A stretch of DNA of 64,000 nt, from assembly GCA_948474755.1 (NCBI GenBank), contig CAOLHI010001305.1:186001-250000 (forward strand), read 5' to 3'. Shown here one piece after another: positions 1 through 11,326 of this stretch (position 1 is the first letter of the stretch; each line of letters begins with the position of its first letter). The notes beneath the pieces were generated by a model, which saw nothing but the letters and a program-made list of their open reading frames with translations, had not been told where the DNA came from and did not search any database. The translations under genes and the position numbers were made by a program. Origin of the DNA: Ctenosaura bakeri (taxonomy: Eukaryota; Chordata; Lepidosauria; Squamata; Iguanidae).

Positions 1-2995
1 CAACCGTGAAAATTAACAATGCAATGATATTCTCAAGCTATGTAGTTGAGCAGCAGGAAAGTATAAGCTCCGAGTCTCAAACTTTGAGAGAGATCTTGAA
101 CTCGGCTCCCAAAAGTCTGGCTAGTTCGACTCCAGTTGCACGTGGGACTGGTGTAGCTGCTGCTTTTAACAAAAACTCTCCGAAAGGCAACAGCCCAGAA
201 TCTGAAAGCCAGAAGGAGTCATCAGTAAATAGTGTTGTAGTTTATGACTGTGATGTCTGTTCATTTGCAAGTCCTAATATGCATTCTGTCCTAGTGCATT
301 ACCAGAAAAAACACCCAGAAGAAAAGGCTTCCTACTTCAGGATTCAGAAGACTATGCGTGTGGTATCTGTGGAAAGGGGTTCTGCTCTGGCTCAGATGGC
401 TTATGAAATGGGAGCTCCAGTTTCTCCCAAAATATCCAACTTGGCTTCACAGCTCCCACCTCCACCACCTCCAGACCTCGCCACTGAGCTTTACTATTGC
501 AAACATTGTTCTTACAGCAACAGATCAGTAGTTGGAGTGCTAGTGCATTACCAGAAAAGGCATCCAGAGATAAAAGTTACTGCAAAATACATTAGGCAAG
601 CACCTCCCACTGCAGCGATGATGAGAGCTGGAGAGATGTCTCCTGGTATCCATAGACCACCAGCATCTATGCAACAGCTTAATAGAAGCGGTTCTGAGAG
701 CACTGTAGCACCCTCAGAGAATGAGATGTTCTTCTGCCAGCACTGTGATTATGGAAACCGGACTGTGAAAGGCGTGCTCATACATTACCAAAAGAAGCAT
801 CGTGATTTCAAAGCCAATGCCGATGTGATTAGGCAGCACACTGCCACTATCAGAAGCCTTTGTGATCGTGGCCAGAAAACTCCCCCGGTGGCATGCAGAC
901 ACCGGCTTCCAATGCTGAGCTAGAAAAGGCAAAACTGAGAGCTCTCAAATGCCGCCAGTGTTCTTACACATCTCCGTATTTCTATGCGCTAAGGAAGCAC
1001 ATTAAAAAGGACCACCCAAGCTTGAAGGCCACAGTCACATCTATTTTGCGATGGGCATTTTTGGATGGCTTAATAGAGGTTGGTTATCATTGTGAATGGT
1101 GCATCTATTCTCATGCTGAACCCAGCGGCTTGCTTGTGCATTACCAAAGGCGACATCCTGAGCATTATGTGGACTATACCTATATGGCCACAAAGCTCTG
1201 GGCAGGGCCAGATCCTTCACCTCCAGCCTTGTTGATACCCTCAGAGATGAAAACATATAAATGCAGAGACTGTATTTTTGAAGCATCTTCCATTTGGGAC
1301 ATTACTAATCACTACCAAGCTTTTCATCCTTGGGCTATGAATGGAGATGAATCTGTATTGCTAGATATCATTAAGGAGAAAGATGCTGCTGATAAAGCCA
1401 ACCCATCAGCCAACGATGCTGGTGCCAGGGTAAATTCGGAGGACCAGATGCCAGCATCGCAGGTGGACCACGATACCGAATATGCAGATGACTCAAACCT
1501 TTCCCAAGACAAAGCAATCCAGCTCACCTCTGTGAACCCTGCAATATCCTCAACACCATACCAGTGCACAGTGTGCCAATCAGAATACAACAACTTACAT
1601 GGACTTCTGACTCATTATGGCAAAAAACATCCTGGAATGAAAGTGAAAGCTGCAGATTTTGCACAAGACATTGATATTAATCCAGGAGCTGTGTACAAAT
1701 GTAGGCATTGCCCATACATTAATACACGTATCCATGGTGTTCTCACACACTATCAGAAAAGGCATCCTTCAGTTAAGGTCACTGCAGAAGATTTTGTGCA
1801 TGATGTGGAACAACCTGCTGACATGAGCCAGAATGATGTGGAAGAAACCAGTAGGATTTTCAAGCAAGGGTATGGTGCTTACAGGTGTAAATTGTGCCCT
1901 TACACACATGGCACTTTAGAGAAACTCAAAATTCATTATGAGAAATACCATAACCAGCCAGAATTTGATGTGTTTGCACAGTCGCCTCCCAAGTTTCCTA
2001 CTTCCATGGAACCTGAAATAATCACTGAAATTAAGCCTTCTCCAGAAATTCCACCTGAGGATATAATTGGAGAGGATATGGAACCCCCCTCCCACTTTTC
2101 AAGTTCCCATTTAGTTTCTCACACTGTATTCCGGTGCCAGCTCTGTAAGTATTTTTGCTCCACAAGGAAAGGGATAGCTAGGCACTACCGGATAAAGCAC
2201 AACAATGTGCGGGCCCAGCCAGAAGGCAAGAACAATCTCTTTAAATGTGCTTTGTGTTCCTACACGAATCCGATCCGTAAAGGTCTGGCTGCACATTATC
2301 AGAAGCGCCATGACATTGATGCTTACTATACACATTGCTTGGCAGCCTCAAGGACTGTAAGTGACAAACCCAATAAAGTGATCATTCCATCGCCCCCAAA
2401 AGAAGATTCTCCTCAGTTAAGTGAAGAGCTAAGAAAGGCTGTAGAGAAGAAGAAGTGCTCTTTGTGCTCCTTCCAGTCCTTCAGCAAAAAAGGCATTGTG
2501 TCCCATTACATGAAACGCCACCCAGGAGTGTTCCCAAAGAAACAACACGCAAGCAAGCTGGGGGGTTACTTCACTGCTGTGTACGCTGATGAGTATGAAA
2601 AGCAACAAGCTTCCCCTGAGGAGAGGAATGATTTTGAGAAGCCGGAAGTGGAGGTGGACACTCCGGAAATGGAGTGGCTTCCCTTCCGGTGTGTTAAATG
2701 TTTCAGACTCTCCTTCAGCTCAGCTGAACTCCTGTGCATGCATTACACCGACCACCACAGCAAGGACTTAAAGAGAGACTTTACCATACTGGGAAGTGGC
2801 ATCCGTTTCCAGAACCCCATCTACCAGTGCCGGCACTGTGATAGTAAACTACATAGCACGGCAGAGCTGACCTCACACTTGAACAGCCACAATGAGGAAT
2901 TCCAGAAGCGTGCCAAACGTCAAGAGAGAAGGAAGCAGCTTCTGAGCAAGCAAAAATATGCAGATGGTGCTTTTGTAGATTTCAAGCAAGAGAGG
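1..2995 (+). CDS. ZNF462: ZNF462 giant exon, 3' part, 14 C2H2 fingers, frame break near 882-886
   Basis: The window enters mid-exon: bases 1-2 finish a codon and the frame continues from 3; the GTG at 6 is internal, not a start. First frame (3 to about 881): fingers at 249-314, 498-563 and 735-800, and a six-proline run at 456-473. Second frame (about 887 to 2995): fingers at 950-1015, 1091-1156, 1262-1327, 1565-1630, 1700-1765, 1886-1951, 2135-2200, 2246-2311, 2456-2521, 2690-2758 and 2828-2890. Most are CX2CX12HX4H, and many end in HYQKRHP or a close variant. The finger at 2690 is atypical (CX2CX13H). Between fingers lie Ser/Pro/Glu-rich linkers. The exon ends with Arg AGG, then donor GTAAGG at 2996, phase 0. 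The frame would run 26 codons into the intron to a TAG at 3074; that tail is intronic. Confidence 0.95.
866..920 (+). other. ZNF462: reading-frame break inside the ZNF462 giant exon (probable one-base deletion)
   Basis: The upstream frame ends at TAG 921-923. The downstream frame is closed above 866 by TGA 863-865, so the shift lies between. Family-like protein continues on both sides: IRSLCDRGQK upstream, LRALKCRQCSY downstream. Returning to frame needs one extra base, and the five-C run at 882-886 is the natural place. With six Cs the linker length equals that of the human protein as I recall it. Since all other exons are intact, an assembly or sequencing indel is more likely than gene loss. 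Confidence 0.8.
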
Positions 2996-4780
2996 GTAAG
3001 GATGTGTTTTCACATTTTATATTTATATTTGGTGTTCTTCCTCCTTTTCCACCCCCAGGAGATTTCTCATTACTAGCATCCAGATGCACATTTCCTTTGG
3101 CAGCTGAGGAGCTACAGGCTCACCAGTGACTTAGTGTGCCAATAAGCCCTAAGTCAATTAAACATTGCAGCTTGATTACACCCCTCTCTTTTTGTTCCCC
3201 CCACCCCTTTTGAAGTCCTGGCAAGTTGTTTTCGCCTTCCACCCCCAATTGCCCTGTTCTCCCTTCTGAAGCTAATTTCTCTTTGGCATCAAATCCTGTT
3301 AACTTTCTGGTATGAGGAAACGTCTGCTTTTCCTACCTGTTCCTCTGCTCCCGGGAATTGACATGGCCAAAATTTAATTTTTGGTCCTTAGTAAAATCGT
3401 TGAGAAAGCAAAGAAAATCATTGAGAACACAGCCCTTTAAATCCGTGGATTTGAAGCAGGTTTTTTATGTACTACAGATCAAGCCCTTCCTTAGTTTATT
3501 TGATATCATAGCAAAACAAGTCAACTTATTTGGCAGGAATCATGGTTAAAGTAAACCTCACCTGGAAAGTGAGTTGGTTTTTAATGACTTCTTACTACTC
3601 ACTTGGAGGTCTTCCAGTTCTGTTGTGGGTGTTGTGCAGTCCTTCAGAGGTTGCTGAATTGTAGTTCCCAGATGCCCTAGCAGAGAGAACTAATCTTGAG
3701 AAATGCTGGGAGTTGCAGTCCAATGATATCTGGTGGGCCACACAATTCCCACCAGAGTGTATGAAGAGAACTATAAATGTGGACAAACAGCTACTAGAGG
3801 AAGGTAATCTCATTCTAGGTTTGCCAGTAATCTCTTTTTAAAAAAATGTTTCTATTAAACATAAACATAAATGGACACAAGTAAAAAAAGAGAATCATAA
3901 CCAATATAAGCATTATGCTAAAGAAACTAATCTCAGTAATCTCATTCTTAAGCGAGATCCCAACTGAATAGGCTTCTAAGCCTGGGTGTCATATTGATAG
4001 CGTTCTAGGTACTGAATCAGTTTTAGGAGGAGAGTTAATTCTATGACAGGGTAATGTAAAAGCAATTATGGTGGCCAACTACAAGTCAAACAGGTCAATG
4101 CAAAGAAATGAGGACTTCATGGTTTAAGATACTGAGCAGAATTATCTCCATTCAAGTTTTTGTGTGTGCATGCACACCCAAACTACAGCTTCAGAGTTTC
4201 ACTTGAGGAAAGCCATTAAAGTCTCACTGGGTTAAAAGTGTGTTATATTTGTACTGTAGATAATGCCAAAGAAATATTAGCTGAGTGTAGAAGTGCTGTA
4301 ATAGATGCCCCCCCCATTTGACAGGTTAGGAACCAGAGCCCTGTCAAAAAGTAGAAATCATTGAAATGTGGAACTGTATAGACTCAGGGCCATCTTTTTG
4401 TTCAGTCTGTGTCATTTCAGAGAAAAAACAGTGCATGGTTTTTGATAATCTGCTCTTTCAACCCTTTTCATTCACAACCAGAACCCATATATTTGATGTG
4501 TGGTCAAAAAACCAGACCACTCATTGAATACATTTTAATATCTGAAATAGATTGCAAATTTCAGCTGGGTTTGCTTTGTGCTCTAAGAGCTCAGAGCAAT
4601 TTTTAATGATGCATTTAATTCATAGAGGGATCTTTAGGTAGCAACTTTTACGATAAACATGCACCACCTCAGCAGCTTAATCTAACATATTGTTTCTAAT
4701 GTTATTGCTAGCTAGAAATCTATTGTATTTGATTCCAGAAAAGAATATTTAAGTAGATTTCAAATTGTGTTGCCCTACAG
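2996..4780 (+). other. ZNF462 intron (1.8 kb)
   Basis: Donor GTAAGG and acceptor ccctacag. It contains a decayed foldback MITE at 3652-3755 and an A-rich low-complexity stretch around 3838-3905. The rest appears to be unique AT-rich intron, with nothing else recognised. Confidence 0.9.
3652..3755. mobile_element. foldback MITE copy, decayed (ACTACAACTCCCA family)
   Basis: The two halves carry inverted 'attgtagttcccagatg' and 'gctgggagttgcagtcc' motifs, followed by 'atatctggtgggccac'. This pattern recurs at 9740-9863, 22559-22632, 24085-24145, 37619-37723 and 41921-42032, and I know it as a common squamate nonautonomous repeat. The transposon superfamily is not resolved. Confidence 0.55.
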
Positions 4781-4945
4781 CCTTTTGGTAGCTTGGAAGA
4801 AGTTGCAAAACTAAAGGAGCGGAAGGTCGTGGGATACAAGTGTAAATTTTGTGTGGAAGTTCATCCAACCCTCCGAGCCATCTGCAACCATCTTCGTAAG
4901 CATGTCCAGTATGGGAATGGTTCCTCAGTGTCTGCTGCAGTCAAG
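4781..4945 (+). CDS. ZNF462: ZNF462 exon, 55 codons, one C2H2 finger
   Basis: Acceptor tgccctacag and donor GTGAGA at 4946 bound 165 bases, phase 0 at both ends. It follows directly after the Gln-Glu-Arg that ends the giant exon and starts Pro-Phe-Gly. Residues 18-41 (GYKCKFCVEVHP...HLRKH) form one CX2CX12HX3H finger. The remainder is a Ser/Ala/Val-rich linker ending AAVK. Being phase-symmetric, it could be skipped without breaking the frame, losing one finger. Nearly every residue of the finger agrees with the human protein as I recall it. Confidence 0.95.
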
Positions 4946-6843
4946 GTGAGAAAGTTTAAGACTCGTTTATGGAGAGTTTTTCTAATCAGGAGGAACATGC
5001 TTTAGCTTGAGATCCTGCCTTGAGCAGGTTGTTCAAGAGGCCCCTTCCAACTCTGTGATTGTGTGACTTTAACCAACTTGTCATTTAAGTCCAAGACATT
5101 CTGACTTCATTAGACTGACCATTGCCTTGCATCTTTTTAGCCCTCTTCTGATGGCACTCCTCAAAAGCATAGGAATAGATACTTTTACCAAAAAAAAAAA
5201 AAATAGACCGCTAGGCATATTTTTTAACCTATGTTGCTATTGTACTTTTTATTAAAGCCAGTTTAGAAAAGGAGTGTCATTTCAAAAATGTTTATGCATT
5301 TTATCCCCTAAATGCTAGCATGCACAGTTAATGTGGCATTATGCATGTTGTATATTCCATATTTTAACTTCCTTTTGAATCTCATTTTTCATTTTTAAGT
5401 CCTTATGGGGTGTGATGCTGCACTTGAAAGTATCTGGTGAAATTTCAGAAGTTGCTAAATAACATCTCCAAGGTACTGGAATAAGACTTCAGTGCCTTGT
5501 ATAACTCTCCTCTCCTTCCCTCCCCAGACAATCAGGAGAAAAATAAGTTATGCAAAGTAAGAGAAAATCAAACACACTTACTCAATTTGTATAGCTTGCA
5601 CATAATTCAGTGTTGCATGCTGCAAAATTTGGGTTACCTTTGTGCAGATTGATTGTATTTCTTTTAACAAAGCAGAGTGTATACAATCCTAAGCGTGCCT
5701 TCCTTTAACACAAAACTATTCAATCAACATATCGTTATGTATACCAAGCTTTCTCAACCAGAGTTCGCTGAGAAGTCACAAGGTATTCTATGAGAGAAAA
5801 TGATTGAAAAATGAAACAAAGCTTTAAGAAAAGCTGGAGATACAATAATTTTTACAAAAGGATTCCTTGAAACCTGAAGATTATTTCAAGGATTCCTACA
5901 AGGTGAAAAGTTGAGAAAGCATGGTGTAAACTGTGGCATTGGGGATCATAGAGGGGAGGGAATGAGCTACTTGCAAATACACTTTTTCAAATGAGTGCTT
6001 GTATATGTTAGTTTTCCAGGAGCACTCCGATACATGTCCTGTCTTACACACAAGGAACAAAAGATGGGATGCATGATACAGAAACAATACTCCATCTTTC
6101 AGTACAGTGGCAAATCCAACATGGTCTTTCTATAAGTCTGTGGCAATCCTCTGTCTTTGAATTTTGCTATCCAGGACAAGCCCTGATGTATGTTTTGATG
6201 GAGAATGCTTTTTAAAACTATCTATAGAACTTACACAAGAAATGCAAATTTGATATTGCCACTAAAATAACTAAAAAAAAATAAAAATTGGATGCTCAGA
6301 GGCATAAACCAGTTAAGATTTTGTTGTCCTGCTGGTACATTCATCCCCACCTCTGACTGCCCATTACATGACAAAATAGTTTATTTAAGTTAAGTCTGGA
6401 AAATGTGGGTAGATTAGTTTGTCATTGCTGATGAAGCAGCTTGCAAAAATATTTATTTGGACTTTTCTGCACAAAGCTGAACATAAGGAGTGTAGAGCCC
6501 TGTGCCAGTTTTACATCAGGAAGATGATGGAAGGAGAGTGAGCATCTTGTATAATGAAACTTGGCATTTCCTTAAAAATTATGATGTTTCCATCCAGTGA
6601 AATGAAGCATTGTGAAAAATATTTTCTTGAAAAGTGATGCACTCCAGCAATGCTGTTGGCCAGTAATGTAGTTTCTTTCTAGGCATCACTGGGATGGGAG
6701 GGTTCTTTTGAGAATGTGCTCATAGCTATAGTTGTAGAGATTGTACAGTTAGAGAACAACCATAGACTTCCATAGATGTAATAGTAACAATGGGGCAGAA
6801 GGGAGAGAGAATTGATGGCTTTGGGGGGATATGTGTCTTTTAG
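4946..6843 (+). other. ZNF462 intron (1.9 kb)
   Basis: Donor GTGAGA and acceptor tgtcttttag. A CR1-like 3' end lies at 5008-5068, and a 13-A run at about 5191-5203. I see nothing else recognisable. Confidence 0.9.
5008..5068 (+). mobile_element. CR1-type LINE 3' end, truncated
   Basis: 'gagcaggttgttcaagaggc' followed by 'cccttccaactctgtgatt' and a short TGATTGTGTG tail match the usual CR1 terminus (dispersed ...CCTTCCAACTCTATGATTCTATGA). Only about 60 bases remain, typical of severe 5' truncation. Confidence 0.6.
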
Positions 6844-7127
6844 CAGGAAGTTGAAGATCCTTCACATGCAGCTTTCTTGGAGGGTGTTGAGGGAGCCAAA
6901 GACCCTGGCAGTGTTGCCACTGTGGAACTTGCAGAAGCTGAATCTGGACCATCACTGGAAGATGAAACCAGACCTGGTGGCTACCACTGCAGCCAGTGTG
7001 ACCGGGTTTTGATGTCTATGCAGGGTCTACGATCGCATGAGAGGAGCCACTTGGCACTGGCCATGTTTACTCGTGAAGACAAGTACAGCTGCCAGTATTG
7101 CTCCTTTGTCTCTGCTTTCAGGCACAA
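6844..7127 (+). CDS. ZNF462: ZNF462 exon, acidic linker plus 1.5 C2H2 fingers
   Basis: The exon starts CAG GAA after the acceptor tcttttag and ends CAC AA before donor GTAAGT at 7128 (284 bases, phase 0 to 2). Residues 1-43 are an acidic, divergent linker (QEVEDPSHAAFLEG...SLEDETRPGG). Residues 49-69 form a finger (HCSQCDRVLMSMQGLRSHER). From residue 83 (SCQYCSFVSAFRH) begins a second finger whose histidines lie in the next exon. An intron thus splits this finger inside an Asn codon (AA|T). The linker is the least conserved coding stretch of this exon compared with human as I remember it. Confidence 0.95.
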
Positions 7128-7708
7128 GTAAGTTTCTTTTAGCTGCTATTGCTACTTGACCATGTGCTCCATTACATAGTGATATGTCTGTATGGAAGTA
7201 CATGTTACTTTATTGATGTTCTGACACTAGATTGCAGTACTCTCCAGAAACCAAGGGTGGTCCCCAGTAGAACTGGATAATATTGTGCCATGAGTAGGTC
7301 TTTGTTTAGACATTCTCTTTGAGGCTCCAGATGTCATCTTGCTGAGAGTCGAGAATACTTGTTTGACCTCAAATACACATGATTTCCAAACTTCCAATTA
7401 AACATTGCAAACTTAGTTGAAACCATCCTCCCTTTATTAGTTTAGAGTTTTCAACATTTTTGTTAACACTATGCATCCCCAGCCTAAATTCTAAGAGAGA
7501 GTGTCTTAAGGCTGGAAATCACCATACTAGGAAGGCAGACTGTCTTATTTCTCCATAAGACATGTTTAGCAATGTGTTTCATATCTTGCTTCAAAATGTT
7601 GGCTAAATATTCTCACAAATTCGCATCATATCAGGATGCCAATGAGGCCAATGAATGTGTTAATATTGTATAATAAGTAGAACCAGGTCAATTATGTTTA
7701 ATGTTGTG

Positions 7709-7918
7709 ACTGTTGCTGTTGTTGTTGTTGTGTGGCTTCAAGATGACTCTATCAGAGGGTTTTCCTTGGCAAGATTTATTCATTGTAGGCTTGTTCTTGC
7801 CTTTCTCTTAGGCTGATAAATTATGACTTACCTAAAGTCTCCGTGGGTTTCTGCAGCTGAGCAGGGACTCAGATCCTGGTATCCTGAATTTCTAGTCTAA
7901 AACCACTATACCACATAT
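7709..7918 (-). mobile_element. tRNA-derived SINE, antisense, near full length
   Basis: Read on the minus strand it ends in (CAA)n after 'cttgaagccacacaac' and begins with a tRNA-like head ('atgtggtatagtggttttag'). The middle holds 'gataaattatgacttacct' and the 'aatcttgccaaggaaaaccc' core. The same family is at 18903-19120 (+) and 56423-56633 (-). Confidence 0.65.
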
Positions 7919-8377
7919 GCCCCCAGTTTAATAAACTTAATTCTGTAAGCCCAGTCACAGAACAAGGATGAATTGAAATATGAGGATATGGTTTATTTGA
8001 ATTGACTGGTTTTCCAAAACCTTAATATATGAAGGTTTTTTTTCTTCCAAGTATGGGTATTTGGCTGGGGGTAGACTGTCCTCCTCTACACAGCTGAACT
8101 ATGACTTGATTTTCTGTCTCTGAGACTCACTGTTTTCCCTCATAACTCTGGCAAGGTTCATCATAGTCCTCTCTGGGGTTTCTCCTGGGATAAGAGATGA
8201 TTTTTCTCACTTTTCTCTTGAGTGGGGACATGGAACCACTAGGGGGCTACATTCACAGATTAGATTGAATCTATGGTTATTTTTAAAGGCACTGAAACAT
8301 TTTGATGTATTTTTCTAGTTTCAAGGTTCCTTTTTTTTGTTTTTGTTTTTGTTTGCTTTTTTAGTAATGGGATTTTT

Positions 8378-8438
8378 ATTGCATTGCATTGCATTGCATT
8401 TGCATTGCATTGCATTGCATTGCATTGCATTGCATTGT
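8378..8438. repeat. (ATTGC)n pentanucleotide microsatellite
   Basis: About twelve copies of ATTGC/GCATT with a single one-base interruption near 8400. It creates a spurious open frame of repeated His/Cys/Ile/Ala codons that should not be read as a gene. Confidence 0.95.
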
Positions 8439-8957
8439 TGTACTGCCTTTGCCTTCACTGGCTTGTTGAACTATCTTACTTCGTTGGGGCTGAAACTATA
8501 GTGGAGACACACTTTCTGATTTTTAGGAGGCCTTTTGGTATAGCGGTCTTAGATCTTCAATATTTTTATGAAACAGATGTATTTTATAAATCATTTTAAT
8601 TTAGGATGGATTTGATTGTGGGTCAGCAATTTTACATTTGGTAGACAGCATACTTTCATTATAGCTTTTCCCAGTACTTCATAAATTATTGCAACAAAGG
8701 GGAAAAGCTCACTTCTGTTAAAATCTTTGTTTCTGTGTAGGGTTTTTTTCTATTTCAAGCTGAAATGCAACCTTCTGGGCACAATAGTTTTACAAAAAGA
8801 TTTTAAGTCTGTAACAGTAAAAACAACAGCATCAGTGGCATGGATACCATGGACTCCTAAAGAGATAAATGAATGGGCCTAGAGCAAATAGATTGATTCA
8901 TTCTAAGAAGGCACAGCACTGAGTTTGTGAGACCTGAGATGTGCTGTTGATGACTGG

Positions 8958-9030
8958 GGCTCTTGAGAGTTTCTCATTCATAAGGTTGCCATAAGTCAAC
9001 CTGGCAGCAAATAACAATAACAAAGCAATA
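8958..9030 (+). mobile_element. 3' end fragment of the (CAA)n-tailed tRNA SINE
   Basis: 'ctcattcataaggttgccat' followed by 'aagtcaacctggcagcaaat' and an AACAATAACAA tail corresponds to the terminal region of the SINE at 18903-19120. The head is missing. Confidence 0.5.
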
Positions 9031-9090
9031 AAGTAAATCTAGCACACACTTACCTGGGAATAAATCCCAGGTTTATTTCACTGGTGTTTA

Positions 9091-9458
9091 CAGTCATCTC
9101 TCCACATTCACTAGATAGGGGCACAGGACCCCTGTGAAAGTGGAAGAACTGTGAATAACTCAAGCACCACCACCCCCAAACCATATTTAACACACAAAAA
9201 AGTATGATCACCATATTCAACCCACCATGGATTCCTTCACAAGGCAAAAGTGGCTGGCTGGTGGGGCTTACTGCCACCTCCACTGCTGCCTCACATCATT
9301 TTTAAGAGGGACTTACAAGCCTCGTTCTCAGTTTCTTAGTCTCATAAAGCTTGTAGTCCCTATTAAAAATGGCAGAGGGAGCAGCAGAAGTGTCAGCAAA
9401 TAACCGGGGAATAACCAAATCCGCAAAAGTGAAACCCATAAATGTGGAGGGCTGACTA
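9091..9458. mobile_element. pogo/Tigger-like MITE
   Basis: It opens TA|CAGTCATCTCTCCACATTC and closes AATGTGGAGGGCTGACTA, giving inverted ends of about 18 bases of the CAGTC-nCCCTCC type known from pogo-family elements. The interior is about 80% like 27543-27930 by eye ('accatatttaacacacaaaa', 'ttttaagagggacttacaag'). There is no transposase frame. Confidence 0.7.
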
Positions 9459-9739
9459 TTTCTAAGCAAGCATATGTAGGATTATCAATGGTTTAAAGAG
9501 CAGGGGCGCATTATATTTTTAATGCAACTGATCTACTAGATCAGTAAATTCACCACAACTGTTGCTCTTCATTTCAGTAACTGTTTTGATTTCTTATTAT
9601 GAGAGAGCTCTAGTTCTCCCAATATTAAGGAACCGCAGCATCTGAACCACACCTCTTTGGAGGCAATGTATCAAGTGTCTGGGCTGAAGAACAAGGGATG
9701 GTCTTCTCTTTTATATCCTGCATGTGATTTTTCTGTACA

Positions 9740-9863
9740 GCTTTCCCTAAGCTGGCACAAACCAGATGTGTTGTATCCCAACTCTTATCATCATGAGCAT
9801 GCTGGCTGAGGATAATGGGAGTTAAAGTCCAACGTGCCTCAAGGGCACCAGCTGAAGAAAGGC
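9740..9863. mobile_element. foldback MITE, complete copy
   Basis: The left arm 'gctttccctaagctggcac' pairs with the right end 'caccagctgaagaaaggc', and the inner 'atcccaactcttatcatc' pairs with 'gataatgggagttaaagtcc'. It is thus a 124-bp imperfect palindrome. It is the best-preserved member here of the family listed at 3652-3755. Confidence 0.65.
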
Positions 9864-10639
9864 AAATCTGGAACTATTTGGATTGCTACTTTTGGAAACT
9901 GAATTCTAAACAGGGACATATTGTAATCTAATCAAGCAAAATGACAAATAAATATGTACATGCAGAGTATTAAATTTGTATTTAATTTTACTCCCTGATT
10001 TTGCTCTGATAGCATTAATTCTGCCAAAGGTAATTTACCTGTTTTCAGTTAAAAAATGTTCCTTTGGACTATGGCTTTAGAAAATCTGCCCTTTTTTTGC
10101 ACATAAAAACACAAGCTTCATGGTGCAAATTTCTCAGCCACCTGCTGAATATTCTTATTTTGGCTGATAAACATGAAAATGAATGAAGCAAGTCAGATAA
10201 AGAGGAAGGCACTTGCAGTTACTGCATATTTACACTGAGATTAGCTATGGAAATTCCACTGGCTCTTTCCTGCATACTAACGTAGTGCAGTCGTATTTGG
10301 AGTTGAGGTAAAGGGATAGAAATCAGAATTGATGTCTCAGGTCTTTCCAGAATTTTAAACTCTTTTAATTTTTTGTTTTCTTCTACAGATGTTCAACTTT
10401 GCAATGGGCAGCACAAATAAAATTTTGAAATTGAAACTTACTTTAATTTCATTTTAACAGCTGGAAAAGATGCAGCCTGGAAACATATTTCTAGGTCTGG
10501 TGAGCTTAAATTGCAGGCCATGTATATTTAATGTGGACATTAGGAGGAAAATATTTTTAATTGTAAAAGCAGATAAATTAGAGCAGGTGAGTTGAGTCCT
10601 GTCTTGCTTGAGCTCTTCAGACAGAGGCAGGATGATGGG

Positions 10640-10722
10640 TGTGGGCTGCTCTTGACTCCCTGCACTAAGCAGGAGTTGCTGTAGATGGGCCTACCAAGTC
10701 CTTTCCAACCCTGCGATTCAGA
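10640..10722 (+). mobile_element. CR1-type LINE fragment
   Basis: 'cctgcactaagcaggagttg' followed after a short gap by 'aagtcctttccaaccctgcg' and 'attcag' matches the last part of CR1 3' ends ('gcagggGTTGGACTAGATG...CCTTCCAACCCTATGATTC'). Confidence 0.55.
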
Positions 10723-11207
10723 CCTAGGCAGGCATACATATCAAATTCATGAGAACCCACTCAACCAGCGTCTTGTGATTTTGGCAGCCTGTGTACGTTC
10801 CTACATTATCATTACAAAACGAGGAGTGTGTTGATGTCTTTTTGGTGGAATACCTTAATTAGTCCTGACATTAGCTGGTTATGTCGTTTCTCAGACAAAC
10901 TTGTTTTTTGATAACTTTCTGTCCTTGGCTTTATCAAACATTGTGCCTACTTGTCATGATCACTGGGTATGAGAGATTTAACAGATACGGCCCATTTTGC
11001 CTGTTTAATGGCTCACATCTTACCCGGCACTCTGACACACCTGTCATCTCATTTGTGAGAATTTATTTCTAACAACACAAGCCAAAGAAACCATCTTACA
11101 AATGGCATAATATATGTCCCTGTTATTACTCAGTTTTAGTTGAAATTATTTACATTTTCTCTTCTTTCTTTTTTTTTGCTTCTCATTGCTGCTTTTCCCT
11201 TGACAAG

Positions 11208-11326
11208 TTTGGATCGCCACATGCAAGCTCACCATGGACATCATAAACCATTCCGCTGCAAACTCTGTCCATTCAAGTCCTCTTACAATAGTCGGCTGAA
11301 AACCCATCTCCTCAAAGCTCATGCTG
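11208..11326 (+). CDS. ZNF462: ZNF462 exon, completes one finger and encodes another
   Basis: A long pyrimidine tract and acceptor ttgacaag precede 11208. The first T completes the split Asn codon. LDRHMQAHH supplies the two zinc-binding histidines for the finger begun at 7090-7127 (CX2CX12HX3H). HKPFRCKLCPFKSSYNSRLK then begins a second, complete finger, ending HLLKAH. The exon ends GCT G before donor GTAAGT at 11327 (119 bases, phase 2 to 1). The linker between the fingers is GHHKPF, close to the classical TGEKPF type and unlike the HPE/HPS linkers of the giant exon. Confidence 0.95.

Larger units (their letters stand above)
7128..11207 (+). other. ZNF462 intron (4.1 kb)
   Basis: Repeat-rich: antisense tRNA SINE (7709-7918), ATTGC pentanucleotide array (8378-8438), SINE tail fragment (8958-9030), pogo-type MITE (9091-9458), foldback MITE (9740-9863) and CR1 fragment (10640-10722). 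About 9870-10600 and 10740-11200 show no recognisable repeat. Confidence 0.9.

Noticed and set aside
6..923. A separate 305-residue zinc-finger gene starting at 6
   Set aside because: The GTG at 6 is an internal Val codon of the giant exon, and the end at 923 is produced by the frame break, not by a real stop.
2996..3076. Continuation of the giant-exon frame with a hydrophobic tail (MCFHILYLYLVFFLLF)
   Set aside because: It lies after a good GTAAGG donor, the next exon continues the protein in phase, and the tail matches nothing in the family. At most a retained-intron product.
8384..8599. Open frame rich in His-Cys-Ile-Ala repeats
   Set aside because: It is the translation of the ATTGC microsatellite.
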